Origin: Stachybotrys elegans
Lineage: Eukaryota > Ascomycota > Sordariomycetes > Hypocreales > Stachybotryaceae
NCBI GenBank assembly: GCA_020746835.1
Contig: JAGPNK010000005.1
Span: forward strand, 2,356,001 to 2,420,000
Direction of reading: 5' to 3'
Length of the DNA: 64,000 bases
Shown piece after piece: positions 22,984 through 37,746 of the stretch (position 1 is the first letter of the stretch; each line of letters begins with the position of its first letter). The notes below the pieces were generated by a model, which did no database searches, had not been told where the DNA came from, and saw only the letters and a program-made list of their open reading frames with translations. Made by a program: the position numbers and the translations under genes.

Positions 22984-23523
22984 GGCGGGTTACGTGAGGC
23001 GTGCAGGCGGGAAATGGGTGAGGGGGGAAGGTATGGGAAGCTCTGAGAATTGGGTGCTGAGTCTTGAGAAAGTCGGCTTGGTGGGGCAAAAGCTCTATTG
23101 TTGGATACTGTTACCTGCGTATAAACAGCACGCAAACGCACTTTGTTGTCATGGCGGGGTAGCAGGGCAGATCATGCGACAACAACTTTATTAGCCTCTG
23201 GCTCTGGCATTTTGAATTTGAATCACGACTATCAATGGGGGAAAAGGAGACGGCAGAGAACCTTGATCTTTGACGCATCATTGGGCGGGAGCTTGTTTCT
23301 TGACTCATCCGCCTTGGACTTCATGGTCGGCGGCTGATCTCCTCTGCCCCACCAAGTATAACAATATCTTCTCTCTACCACACCTACTTAAACAGCATTC
23401 TCCCACTTCTTCGATCCGCTTATAGCTTCCCTGGTCGTTTATCTTCCACCCTGTCTTCCTTTATATTGAGCACTGCGGTATTTTCTTGCTGGCTACGCCC
23501 CGGCCCGGCGCTCTTCCATCAAC
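22984..23523. promoter_or_regulatory. Divergent promoter between HYPK and DAHP synthase
   Basis: A 540-bp gap between opposite start codons. The side near 23350-23520 is CT-rich, as in a 5' leader. No gene is seen. Confidence 0.45.
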
Positions 23524-25041
23524 ATGTCCTCGCCACGACAGCCGTGGGATCCCTCAACGTGGCGCTCCAAGCCCATCAAGCAGGCCCCCGTCTACCCAGA
23601 CCAGACAAAAGTATCCCGGGCCGTCTCCGAGCTCGCTCGCCTCCCGCCCATTGTGCACCCCAACGAGATCTTGGCCCTCAAGGCGCACCTGCGCGATGTC
23701 GCCCACGGCAAGGCCTTCCTCCTCCAGGGCGGCGACTGCGCTGAGCTCTTCGACTACTGTGAGCAGAACGCCGTCGAGTCCAAGATCAAGCTGCTGCTGC
23801 AGATGAGTCTGGTGCTCATCTGGGGCACCAACAAGCCCGTTGTTCGTATTGGTCGTATGGCTGGCCAGTATGCCAAGCCGAGATCTAGCCCGACTGAGAT
23901 TGTCGACGGCCGTGAGATTCCCAGCTTCAGAGGTGACATTCTCAACGGTTATCATCTGGATGAGCGCGAGATTGACCCTAACCGCCTGGTAAAGTAAGTA
24001 AAACCCCTATTTCTCACACCACCTACCACATCTCATCGACCGGCACCCCTTCGGCCAAGTTTCGATTCTGACACCAGTCACAGAGCCTACCACCACTCTG
24101 CTGCCACAGCCAACTACATCCGCTCTGCCCTAGCCTCAGGAATCGCAGACTTGCACCGTCCCCTCGACTGGGGTCTGGGTCATGTTCGCGATCCCACCCT
24201 CAAGGAGAAGTACTCGGCCATTGCCACGAGTATCCAGCAGACGCTCCGTTTCCTGCAGGTCATCAATGCCAGGCCAGGCGAGCTCGAAACTGTAGAGTTC
24301 TTCACCAGCCATGAAGGTCTTCTTCTCGAGTATGAACAGCCCTTGACTCGGCTCCTGGAGAAGCCACCTTCTCGAAGGGACGTCTCGGGCAACACCTCTG
24401 CCTCAGGCGCTGGTGTCGCTGATCAAAACAAGGAGTACTACGATACTTCGGCTCACTTCTTGTGGATTGGCGACCGTACCCGTCAGATTGACCATGCTCA
24501 TGTCGAATTTTTCCGTGGCATCGCCAACCCCATTGGCATCAAGGTTGGCCCTACGACACCCGTGGACGATCTCCTTGCCCTGCTGCGCACGCTCAATCCT
24601 TTGTGCGAACCCGGCAAGATCACTCTCATCACACGTTACGGAGCCGCGCGCGTCCGGGACCTTCTCCCAAAACACATCCGTGCAGTCGAAGACTCCGAGT
24701 ACCGCCAATGCGTGGTCTGGCAGTGCGACCCCATGCACGGAAACACCCTATCCACACCGACGGGCATCAAGACACGCCGCTTCAATGACATCTACCAGGA
24801 GCTCAGCGAGACGCTGCGCATCCACAAGGAACAGCGCAGCTACCTTGGCGGCGTGCACCTCGAGCTTACCGGAGACGCCGTCACCGAGTGTCTGGGAGGA
24901 AGCGAAGGTCTCGACGAAGACGACCTGTCCACAAACTACACCTCCTTCTGCGACCCGCGTCTCAACGAGAAGCAAGCGCTCGAGCTGGCGTTCCTTGTCG
25001 CCGACCATTTTTCTCAAGAGAATAAGCAGTCAATGGCCTAG
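23524..25041 (+). CDS. Class II 3-deoxy-7-phosphoheptulonate (DAHP) synthase
   Basis: Exons 23524-23993 and 24084-25041 give 475 aa. The enzyme condenses phosphoenolpyruvate and erythrose 4-phosphate in the first step of the shikimate pathway, leading to Phe, Tyr and Trp. It belongs to the plant/microbial class II, not the yeast Aro3/Aro4 type. Family motifs are clear: GGDCAE with metal-binding Cys72, VRIGRMAGQYAKPRS, WIGDRTRQ, GIKVGP, WQCDPMHGNT and GGVHLELTGDAVTEC. The acceptor at 24083 was chosen because it gives VKAYHHSAATANYIR, matching the family; an earlier AG would break the frame. Length is normal. Many fungi carry this class beside class I enzymes; the specific role here is not visible. 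Confidence 0.94.
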
Positions 25042-25464
25042 GGTCGAGAGGTTCGAAAAAGTAACGATAGATTAGTAGCTTCTGATGACATTTTGCGGAT
25101 ATTTATACCAACATGACTTTGGCTTGGGAAGAAAAGTTTGGACAAGAGGGAGTGTGGCTTGAAATAAGAGATGTTTAGGAATCATCGATGCACAATATTT
25201 ACATCAAGATCACACGAAGAGATAGGGGTTAGAAATTGCATTATTTCCTTTGAATTGTTTATACGCATTTATTGAGAATGATATGTGCACTCGACCTGCC
25301 GAGGGTTTCGATCAAATAAGATTGAATCTCTTACCAAAAAGAATGGGCTTATCGATAAGATCATATCGATAGTGTATGATGCTTGCTTGACGAATGCGAA
25401 GCAAATGGAGAATGACGAGCTACAAACATTGCCAATTCCACGCCCTTCCTCTTCCATCATCACT
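25042..25464. other. Gap between DAHP synthase and the small protein gene
   Basis: AT-rich, probably the DAHP synthase 3' region followed by the promoter of the gene at 25465. No gene is seen. Confidence 0.4.
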
Positions 25465-26089
25465 ATGGGCTCTACCGCATCCAAGACAGCCTCCAACACC
25501 GTCCGAAAGTTTCCGGCGCAGGCGTCTCAAGCTGCTGTAAGGAGTCGCCCTCAGGCGCCGCGACCGCAGCAGTCACAGCCAAAGCCCTCTGGGCAGCAAA
25601 ATGGTAAGGGATACTTACATCCCGCATCCTTTCAGAGTATAAGCCACCGGACAGTCACTCACATTTTCTGCGCGAAAAGGAACTCCCCACAGCGATGACT
25701 CGGTGGAAGAAGTAACACCTGCCTTCTCCCAGCGCCTACAGACCATGGGCGTCGTCCAGCCGAACCCGACCTTCTCCCCCTCGTCGACCGTCATGTCGCA
25801 CTCTGCCGACGCGCAGCCCACGCCGCTGGCGCCCAACTTCCCATCGATACGGAGCAACCCGACGCTCTCCGTGCTCGAGGCGCGCCGCATGCTGCAGCAG
25901 CAGGCCGACATGGAGCTGGAGAGCATGGCGCAGAGGCCCGACCTGGGCCGGCGGTTCCTCGACATGCGCACCGTGATGGAGGCCATGCAAATGCGCGAGC
26001 ACGGCCTGTCCGATGCGGATATTGAGACGAAACTCAAGATACGACCAGGATTGATTTCCAAGCTCGGAAAGGCCACTGTTTTTCTGTGA
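25465..26089 (+). CDS. Small uncharacterised protein with an N-myristoylation signal
   Basis: Exons 25465-25603 and 25680-26089 give 182 aa. I do not recognise the family. The start MGSTASK fits the N-myristoyltransferase signal (Gly2, Ser6, Lys7), so a lipid anchor on a cytosolic membrane face is likely. Residues 10-50 are Gln/Pro-rich and basic. The second half is helical and better conserved-looking: LEARRMLQQQADMELESMAQ, a GRRFLDMRTVMEAMQMRE helix, and LSDADIETKLKIRPGLISKLG, which reads like a small helix-turn-helix ending. The start was chosen because the upstream frame is low in complexity. The intron keeps the frame (AAT G | GA ACT) and has a GTAAGG donor. Confidence 0.75.
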
Positions 26090-26590
26090 AGTAATATGTA
26101 TGCTGAGGGAGTAGGATTGCTGGACATTGCTACTGATGTCGCCGACCTGTATTATGTACTTATATATATACGAATTGCATGGAGATGATTAAGAGGTCAA
26201 GTGGAAGTCGCAGAGATGGTGGCCAAGGCTTTGGGGCTTCTGGTGGCGGCGCATAGACTCGACATGTAGACTCAGAAATACCTACCTATGTATAACCGCC
26301 TCCGTACCCGCCTCGTCTTCATCAAAAGTTGCCGAGGCCATGTCTTTAAAGCGCCATCCAAGCCCCCTTAGGTTGATTATGATATACTGATAATAACCTG
26401 CTCTTCTGCGATACTCTCATCCTCATTCTCAGGTGCAACGAGAGTGAACCGTGCGACAACATTTGGCTAAATAGGACATATGAGAGCATTCTGCATCCTT
26501 CGTTACGAATCGACTGGCTTCCAAGGTTCCGTCGGCTATTTATAGGAGCGCCCTTTTATACTCTCTCCAGAATTCCCACTCCTCGCGCTG
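26090..26590. other. Convergent 3' region
   Basis: Lies between the small protein gene and the epimerase, which point at each other. A TA-rich stretch is at 26157-26170. No gene is seen. Confidence 0.45.
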
Positions 26591-28742
<2,152 letters not shown>

Positions 28743-30499
28743 CTATGAACGCTGAGTTTCCTCATCCTGGTTCACAAACATGCCCTGGTTGGCCCTGCTG
28801 GAGTCGCTCAGGCTGTCGTTGCTGCTGTGGTGCTCCGTGGTGCCCTTCTCGTCAATCTCATCCACGGTGATCAGCAGCTCGCCGTTCTTGCCGTAGCGTC
28901 GCGGCTCAACTCTGGCCTGGTGCACCACATCCAGTGCTCCCTTCAGACCCTTGACCTTGTGGAAGATGGTGTCCATCTCCTCGAGCGATCGGTATGCAGT
29001 CTCGGGGAAGAAGAAGTACACAGTCGGCACGATGGCGGCGTTGATGGCAGCGAAGATGATGTACGTCTGGTAGCCAATGTTCTCAAACGCCACAGGCGTA
29101 ATCATGACGACCATGAAGTTGAAGATCCAGTTGGACGAAGTCGAGAAGGCGTTGGCCGGAGCACGGATACGGAGAGGCGTAATCTCGGCGGGGTACAGCC
29201 AGGTCATTCCCAGCCAGCCAATGGCGAAGAAGGTGTTGAACACGAAGAGGAAAACGATGGCGGCGATCTGGAAGCCGGGTCCCGTTTGAGAGTTGACTCC
29301 CGCCAGGATCGCCATAGTCACAGCTTGGCCGACGGCACCAAACAGCATCAGCTTGCGACGGCCCACACGCTCAACCAGGAAGACAGCCGGCCAGGACGCA
29401 AGGAAGTACTCGGTACCGTTGAGTGCAGCGAGGAGACGCGACATGAAGGGCGACAGTCCCATATCGGCGTAGATTCTCGCGGCATAGAAGGTAATCAGGT
29501 TGATACCACTAACCACAATGTTAGCATCCCAACTCCAACTCTCCAAAACCTCATCTCGGGCGATAGATACGAACCTGAGCTGCTGGAAGGCCTGTGCCGT
29601 AAAGGCGATCAGGGTACGGTTCAGGCTGCGGTTGTGGTCCCTGGCAAAGAGCTCCTTGAAGGTGCCCTTGCTCATCTCCGTAACAGTCTCCTTGATGGAT
29701 CGGAACTCGTTCTCAACGAACTTGTCCTCGATGCTGACATCGGCAATGGCGGCAATGACCTCCTTGGCCTCGTCGTCATGACCCTTGAGAACCAGCCATC
29801 GGGGCGACTCGGGTAGACTCAGCACAAACAGCATGATGAAGATACAGAAGACGATCTGGAAGGCAAGGGGGAATCGCCAAGATACCGAGCCTGGCAAGAA
29901 CGAGAAGCCAAGGTCAATCCAGTACGACAGCGTGATACCACCCGTGATGAGAGCACCTTCGATCATGACCAGTTTGCCGCGCTTGTGTGCCGAGCACGTC
30001 TCAGACTGCCACATAGGTACCGTCGAAGTATTGGCGCCGTTGCCTAGACCAGTGATGATTCGTCCGATGATGAACATATCCAGCCCAACCGAGCCTGCCT
30101 GGAGGGCTGCGCCGACAATCATGACAGCAGTCCCGAGGAAGATGATTCTTCGGCGTCCGAGAGGGTTTCCAATCCAAATAGTCAAGACAGCACCGAGGAA
30201 GCAGCCAATGTTGTATGCGGCAACAGCAATACCCTGGTATTCAGACCTAAGAGATCGCTGGGTAGGGTCATCACGGATCGCTGGGTCTTCGGGGTTGATT
30301 GTCGGGAACTGCTCCAAGAAGGCGGGTAGAGTCAGGATGCCACCCATGACGCCCTGGTCTGTCTTCAGGTCAGCCTCGAAACCATCATACCGCAACTTGA
30401 ACCAGACTTACCATAACCAAACAGCAGGAAATCACAACCAGCAATGGCGCTGATGGCCCAGTTAAGGGACTTGCCCCTGAGGCCAAGATACTTCTTCAT
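28743..30499 (-). CDS. MFS sugar transporter (hexose/sugar porter family)
   Basis: Exons 30412-30499, 29575-30358 and 28743-29508 give 545 aa. Twelve hydrophobic segments are expected and the sugar-porter signatures are present: FGYDQGVMGG in TM1, GNPLGRRR between TM2 and TM3, PESPRWLV before the central loop, GVGRRKLMLFG-type repeat after TM8, and PETAYRSLEEMD after TM12. The N-terminus is short, and the C-terminal tail is acidic and Ser-rich. Such proteins take up hexoses or related sugars by proton symport at the plasma membrane; substrate cannot be read from sequence. The intron at 29509-29574 must be removed to give QQLSGINLITFY, the conserved TM7 motif; unspliced, the frame happens to stay open. 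Confidence 0.92.
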
Positions 30500-32395
30500 A
30501 GCGAAGGAAGGAGTACAGTGAAGGAATAACTTATGAGTGGAAGACCAGGTTTGTACTCATTACCCCGAGCTGGTATTGGCGGTCGATGTCTGTGATTGAC
30601 TTCGAATGGATGGGTTGTCACATTCCAACTCACAAACTTTGTCTGCGACGGACTTCTTATATGCTCGCACGAACTGGCACGCATCTATCAAATCCTTCCT
30701 CAGTCTCCGTCAAACAAGGACAAGCTTATTAGTCCCACGTTCGTCCTGGTTCCACATGCTAGAAGCCAGGGTTAGAGAAACGAACCTCACCGCTGTATCC
30801 GACCGATTTCCCATCCTCATCGCTCGCTTCGCCCGGATACCCTCCATTCCAGTTTGTGGGCGATATCATGACCCACGGCATGTACTGTAGAGCATCGCCA
30901 AAACCCGTGCAATCTCCCAGGCCGGTGGAACCCCTCAATATCGTCGTGGGGAATAACGACGTCACAGGGCGGGAATACTTTGTCAAAATCGGGGCGAGAT
31001 ACAGCTCTGCAACGACGGTGGATGGAGCTCACGGGGTATAGCACTGTTGCAAGATGGGCCGTGGAACAACATGATTCGTGCCTGACGTGCGGAGGAAGCG
31101 CTGGATGGTTTCGCCCAGGGGGAGGCTGGACCCAGAGACATACTGTGGGAAATCGGCGAGGCGTGTTCCTGGGCTATCCGACACCAAGTGACGTGACGAT
31201 CCTTCCTCCTTGATAAGTGGAGGGTCAGCATTCTTCTACAACCAAGGCAATGAGCCGTTGTAACCCAGCCTTGCATGGGCAGGCTATGGGATAGGATCGT
31301 TGGTCATGAAGATATTATCACTTTCTGATATTTACATGCATATTAGCAAGAAGCAAGTCGAAGATGTAGCTTCCGGCCACGCCCATTGCTTTTCGGGTTT
31401 GGAAGAGGGCACTGCTCCCACCAGAACCCCTTGTGGCGAAGGCCTTATTCAGGGGCTTCTCCAGGTCCCTGAATGAAAGCCCTTCTTGCTTAACCCCAAC
31501 CTCCAGATCCTGATGAGTCCTCCACCTCAAGATGGCAACAACTTTTTTACTTGCTAGCGCTCTGGCTAGATGTTGTTTCTGACATCATACTTCTCCATCC
31601 GGCGGGCCGACTAGAATGTGGTTCTTCGGCGGCGCCTCGGTCAACCTCCGGCCCGGCAAGACCAAGGCCGAAGAACACGGCGCGCGCACTCGCCCAGCTT
31701 CTCGGTCCACCGGCGCACCGCCTTCTTGGCAGTATTCTTTTCAAGCCTTTGCCAACAAGAGAATCACCGGCTCGGCAAGGCTTGTGGCGAACAAGCACTA
31801 GCAGTAGGTATCGTCATTGGTGCCAAGGGGTGAGTGCGGTTCCATAGATCGACAGGGCCAGCCAGTTATACAGAGTACTGTATGAGGAGAACAAAGAAAT
31901 ATTTCATCCCTCGGGGACCACCTACGCATGGTTCTTCTGTAAAGCTGCATTATCAAACTCCACATGTATTCTCCGACAGAACCCGATATTCATCAACCTA
32001 CTCTACGAGGTATTAACCATGGCCATCTTGGCATATGCAGCACGAGAATGGCAACGGATCAGCAGAGCACTCCGTGGTCTAAGGATGTAGTCAGAAAATT
32101 ATTTATTTTCTCATCAAAATTTTCAAGGTTCGTGCCGTCTCGTGGTGATCCGTCCATCCATCCCTAGGTAATACAAGAAACGCCTTGTTGTGCCACAAGC
32201 CATCCTGCCGCCCATCCCTGATCCATGATATATGCTTGGCCAAGAGAATAAACACCGAAACCATACTTTGGCTTTCATGCTAAACCACAATCTCGCCAAT
32301 CCTGAGATATAAAAAAAACAGATAAAGAAAACCAGGTGGCCTAAAATAATCTCGACGCCGGAATATGCACCACACCGAGTCTCGGGGCAATGCCT
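30500..32395. other. 1.9-kb gene-free stretch
   Basis: Short frames on both strands overlap each other without recognisable domains or plausible splice chains. The part near 30500-31000 should carry the transporter promoter; the part near 32100-32395 is AT-rich and should carry the RIF1 3' end. Nothing else is seen. Confidence 0.4.
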
Positions 32396-35300
32396 TCACC
32401 CCGCCCGCCCCCGCCTCTCCGCTTCGAATAGCTCTCTCTTCATATCCATGAGCATGTCTTCGATCTTATACACATCCTCCCGTGATAAGGCTGCTACACG
32501 CAGCTCAGCGAGGCCTCCCTGGAGAGCTCCAAGGATGTTGCTAGCCTTCTCGTTTTGCCTCTCTTCTGATGACTGACGAGACTTCTTTGCTGCTGCTTCA
32601 CGGCGAGCCCGTTTGGCTTTCCTCCTCGATTTCGCATTGCTTCTGGGTGCCGATGCCATCGAGTCGTCAACAGTGGATGGAGGCTTCTCATCTAGCTCCA
32701 TCTCTGACTGGCTGTGGGTCGCTGCCTGAGACTCGGAGACGAGTTGAGACATGACCTCTTCGTCTGTATCCCCGTCGTCCTTGATCTTGATGTCCTTGTC
32801 TTGCGGGGTTGTATCCTCAGTATCGTCCTGATCTTGTTGTTTGCGCGCACCACGGCGAGTAACAACTCCAACTACCTGCTGAGAAGGTGTCGCGTCCTCT
32901 GATACCTGAGAATCGAGTGGTTTGTTGGACCCTTCCTCTGTTTCAGCATCGAGTTCTTCCACCATCTGAGAGCTGTCTTGTGTCTCGGATCTTCGCTTCT
33001 TGCGGCGACTCTCCTTGGCGCCAGAGCGCTTTCGCTTCTTCTTTCCTTGGCTATTTTCGTCGACCTCCACTTCTGTCGTTTGGCTTGGGGGCGGTGGAGA
33101 TGCTTGTCTTGCTGAACTTCTTGTTCGACGGAGAGGCTGCAGGGGTGTGGGCAAGGGCGAGGGCGAAGACTCTCCTTGAACCAAGATGCATTCTTCCGCC
33201 GGATTCTTAGACACGGTCTTTTCGGGAGAGGAATCCAGTTCCGAGGCTGGTTCGCGCGACATTCTAGGTGCCAGTTCGACGACAAGTCTCGACGTGCCAC
33301 TGTCTTCGCTGTCAAGCGTTGGCGGGATGTGATCCGGCAGAGTCTGAGCAGCGTCGGCACCTTGAGCTGGTGAAGCCTGTTCTGGGCTGCTTCTGGCATC
33401 CACGAACTCATCATCAACCGACTTGGGCGTTTCCTGTAGTTTGGTGACAGAGCGAGTTTGTCGCTTGGGTGTGGCAGGAGCAAGAGTTTGGGTTTGCCGC
33501 AATCTATGAACAGAGGCCAACCCAGAAGCCGACGGGTTAGCAGCACCTTCGTAGTCCCCGCTGTCGAAACTTGATGGTATAGTTTGTGGTGCGGTGGCCT
33601 TGACTAGGGGAGAAGACCTTGAGCGGGTGGTGACTCCAGGCACAGAGCTCTCGATCGAAGTGATCAAGGACAGAGAGTCCTGGTCCGCCGGCACCTGCTG
33701 TCGGCTAGGCAAGGGAGACCCTGGAGGGGATGAAAACTCCCAATTGTTTAGCGAGCTATTCTTTCGCGACCGTGATTGGAGCTCGGAAAGTAGACGGTGA
33801 GATCGCGATCCCGTCTCAGGTGGGGATGATGGAGGATCATTGAGCTCATCAATCTGCAAGACTTGTCCTCGTCTCGGTGTCGGAGTCGAACTGATCATCT
33901 GTTCATACGAGGCTGTCTTGGTCGGCGTCGATTTTTGCTGGCCTGCATCACTCTCGTTCGGCCTCTCCTGAGCCTGTTCTCCGGTTTGTGCTTTGGGCTG
34001 CTGTTCGGGAGAGGTTACCTGGAGCTCAGTATACATGGCCGCGTTCTCCCGTTGTCTTTCCCTGACTTCCTTTTGACGCTCGGTTAGGTGCTGAGACTCC
34101 TCGTTACTGAGCGGAGGTGGCGAAGAAACGACAGGTGCAAACTGAATTTGCGAATTGTCATGTCGGAGGCGAGGGGTGCTGGTACGTCTAGCTTGCCGAG
34201 TTCGACCAATATCGGCTGTGGGCTCTGCTCGACGCTTTTTGGACGACCTGTTTCTTGACGAAGCTCTGGAGCTGGGCACTGAGGTACGAGTCTGCTCGAT
34301 ATCCTTGCTCGAGGATGCTGTTGTCAAGTCGAATCCAACACAATCGTGAGACATGGTCGTCTGCGCACCAAATCCTTGCTCAGTGTCAATCGCGGGCTGA
34401 CTCTGAGAACGTAGTGAAGATATGGCTGATTTCAGCATTTCCGAGCACGAATCCGCATCAGTGTCGTCCAGGGTGGCATTTAACATATCCATCGCCGTTG
34501 ATACGATGGGGGCATGTTTACTGGTAAGGGCCGCGACAAGCAGCGGTTCAATCTGACTTCTTGTCTCAGCTTCCATACGCCCATTCCGGGACAAGTCAGC
34601 ACAGATGCGGTCCCATGTTTGGCCGAGCTATACAAAGTTAGCTTTATATCATCTCCAGGACGGTCAGTTCAAGGAGAAGGGAGAGTGCGACATACCATTT
34701 CCGAAACGGGAGAATTCTCAGTCAGTCGAAGCCGGGAATCGCCATCCTGAAGCCATATACACAAACCGCTTTGGAGCTTGATGAGGCTCTCGACCCCCAC
34801 TTGGGTGAAGGACCTGGATAGGAACAGGCCAAGTCTCTCCAAGACAATTGACATGTTTGCAACATGACCAAGATGTTCGAAACTCTGATAGCACGTTTGA
34901 AGCACCTGATTCTCTAGTTTGTAGAGCTGATCGAAAGGATCGAATGAACCGTTACGGCCAGCACTCATGGGGTTATTCCAAAGTCGTCGCCGAGCGGCTT
35001 CAACAGCCTGCCGGTCACGAGGCATCCTAGCGATCTCAAACAGCGATCCTACGGCAGTCAGAACCAGCGAAGAGATCTTCAAAGAGTCAGTTCGCAATCT
35101 TTCCACAATTCCCTTGGAGAGCGGCTCAACAATGGCCAAGGCTCGGCCGGCGTCGCCGAAGTCTTGGAGGACATTCTCTGATAGCAGGTTAAAGAAATTC
35201 ATCCATCGGGTTTCAGCCAAAGGCGGATTCAAAGAGAGGCCGAGTTGCAAAAGGCTGACGGCGTCCTTGTAATCTGGGCCGAGAAGCTTGTTGGCTATTG

Positions 35301-37746
35301 ATGGGCTGGGCGTTGACGTGAGTGGAGTGCGTGTCAAAGCAGGACGCATCATATCAGCCACCAGGACCCAAGATCCAAAGGCGCCCGAGTTGTCTCGAGG
35401 GTAGAGTTGTAGAAGTTCCTTGCCAAAAGTGAATTGTATCCTTGCACTCTTGCCCTTGAAGAACAGCTCAACAATAGACTCGAGAAAACGAGCAAAGATA
35501 TCTTGGTCAACTTTCTCAATGCTCGAAACACTCAGCGTCATAAATAGATGTGTGAGCGGGCTTCGAATGGCCCCCAACACATCGTCGGCCCTGTCCTGAT
35601 GATGGGACGAGGTGCTGATTGGTTCGAGCGTATTGGAAACGGTGAGGTTCAGCTTCTTCTCCGTGAAAGGCAGTAGTCCTAGCCCATCAACAAGAATTTG
35701 GATAAAGTTTTTGACGCTGGTGAAGAACGTGAGACAGACATTCTCCTCGTTAGAATGTGGCCCCGTTGCCCAAATCTTGCGCAGCAGTTCCAAAGCGCAG
35801 GCAAGGAACTGCGTAGTGTCGTCCGATACTTTGATGTCCTTTGCTGAGGCTGCTACAACCGAGCCCACCCAAACTCGCCAGAGTCGATAGGTCTTGCTTT
35901 CAATGTCAGCGAGATTCTGGAACTTCCTTTCCAGGATAGGTCCCGCAACCTGCAAGATCCTGGCCGAGTTGCGTCTAACCCATTTCGAATCGATCGACGG
36001 CAGTTCATCGGGCGTTGGAGGGGGGATTTCAACTATGCGGTCCTCTCTCCATACCCGTGGTGTTGCAACATCCAGCAGCCCTATGAGGATTCGAGATGCT
36101 TGGTTCAAGCCATCTCCTGGCACACCGGGCTGACCATCCAATGTTATCAATTGTGACGCAATAGGTTGGACAACGACGTCCCAAGCAACGTCGGGAGAAG
36201 TCTTGTCATCTCCAGGCTTGAAGGTGTAATACAGGAGATTGCATACTCCGCCAATGACGAGCTTGCGCAGCTTCATCATGCTCTCTTCTGCCTGCTTGGA
36301 GCTTGCCTTGCGTCGCAATTGACTCAGAAGTGGCTGGCACAACGTCGATATGGATTTAGCCGATGGTTTTGCGTCCGAGAGGGATAGATAGGCATAACGA
36401 CACCACGCGTAGTTGGCTTCTTGCTTCGTCAGAGCATCAGACATGTTGAAGGTCGACTGTGCAATTCTGAACCATGGTCCATAGTACTGCCATCGCTCGA
36501 GAGGGCATCGCATAAACAAGATGACGACACTCCAGATCTGGGGGACGGCAGAGGAGAGCTGCTTGTCCTTGGTCATTTCCTCCAAGCGCTTGATGTAGAA
36601 CTCAATGTACACTTGATCCTCGTTGGTCGTTTGAAGAATGTCGGTGACCTTGCGGGTGACATGCTTGTCGGATCTCAGATTATAGCCAGCATCGAGGCCC
36701 AAGCTTATGGCTTGATTTCGAATTTCCTGTACCGTACTCAACATATCAGTGAAGAGATCCTTTAGCCAATCCGAGTGGACTGCCATATGAGATCGGGACT
36801 GTTGAAGGAGTCTTTTGTAGATATGAACACGGCACATGATGATGCTCTTGCCTTTGGCATAACTTTCAATGTTATGAAGCGCCTGGATGAGCTTTCCGAC
36901 TCTATCAGCAGTCATGACTTTGGCAGAGAAATTCTGAAAAGCCACGACCTGCATGAGGTGCCGAGCCACATCCTTGGGGAGCGAAGGGTCTTCGAATGAT
37001 CGAATCGCATGGTCGATGACGAAGGCGCCGAAGTCAGACGTGAGTGTGGAAGCAATGGCAGGGAAGTGGACAAATGTAATGAGCAGAGTCAGCGCGTGGT
37101 TGACCAACGAAGTGTCGAGAGTTCCTTTGTCGTTTTTAGACACGACATCCCGTTGAATGAATTGCATGAACAGGCTCATCTTGTTCTGTAGGGCGACTCT
37201 GTCCGGGAGGTTGTTTGAGGCCTTGAGAGCCCGGGCCAGCATCATATAGGAGTCGATTTTCGAATCGCGATCGGATCCGGCAAGCTGTTTGATGGTAGAG
37301 TCAAGCATCTCGGAGATGGTTGCTTGGCTCGCTGAGCCATGAGACTGACCAGCCAAAGGCGTTGCAAGAGAATTGGGAGACGAAGATGGTTTGAGGATAC
37401 CCTTGATGGGCTTCACCGCCGATGACGAGGGGACGGAGAGGGGAGACGATTTGCTGAGGTTCTCTCCGTCCAGGTACTGAGGAGCCTCCTTGTACTGTGT
37501 GGTAGCAGACCAGCCGACCTTCTTTCTCACTCGGGTCGAGCTAGGGTTCGAATCGCTAGCGACGGACAAAGACGGAGTAACGGCGTTGGGGGGCGTATGC
37601 AGGCTCGATCGGGACTCGAAATGGAGCGGTCGGTTGTTGAGACGAGTCTTGATAGATGATTCGCCAGGGCGAGCCTCTCGTGGCGGTGTAGGTGGTCGAG
37701 CAGGCAATGATTGAATAAGAGTCGGGCCTACAGCTGAAGATGCCAT
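32396..37746 (-). CDS. RIF1: RIF1 homologue (telomere and replication-timing regulator)
   Basis: Exons 34696-37746 and 32396-34627 give 1760 aa, joined in phase 0. The Rif1 N-terminal HEAT-type domain runs from about 140 to 1000 and opens with GSDRDSKIDSYMMLARALK. A long disordered, Ser/Pro-rich C-terminal half follows, with basic KKRKRSGAKESRRKKR clusters likely serving as nuclear localisation or DNA contacts. Near the N-terminus are KVGW (76-79), fitting the RVxF consensus, and GILK (116-119), fitting SILK; both dock protein phosphatase 1. Rif1-PP1 counteracts DDK phosphorylation of the Mcm helicase, delaying origins, and acts at telomeres and breaks. Length is normal for the family. The gene is divergent from RIC8. 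Confidence 0.92.

Noticed and set aside
22626..22997. Frame on the + strand over HYPK
   Set aside because: Ala/Ser-rich antisense shadow of the HYPK coding DNA.
31551..31847. Overlapping frames on both strands in the 1.9-kb gap
   Set aside because: Three frames overlap the same GC-rich patch, none with a recognisable domain or splice partners.
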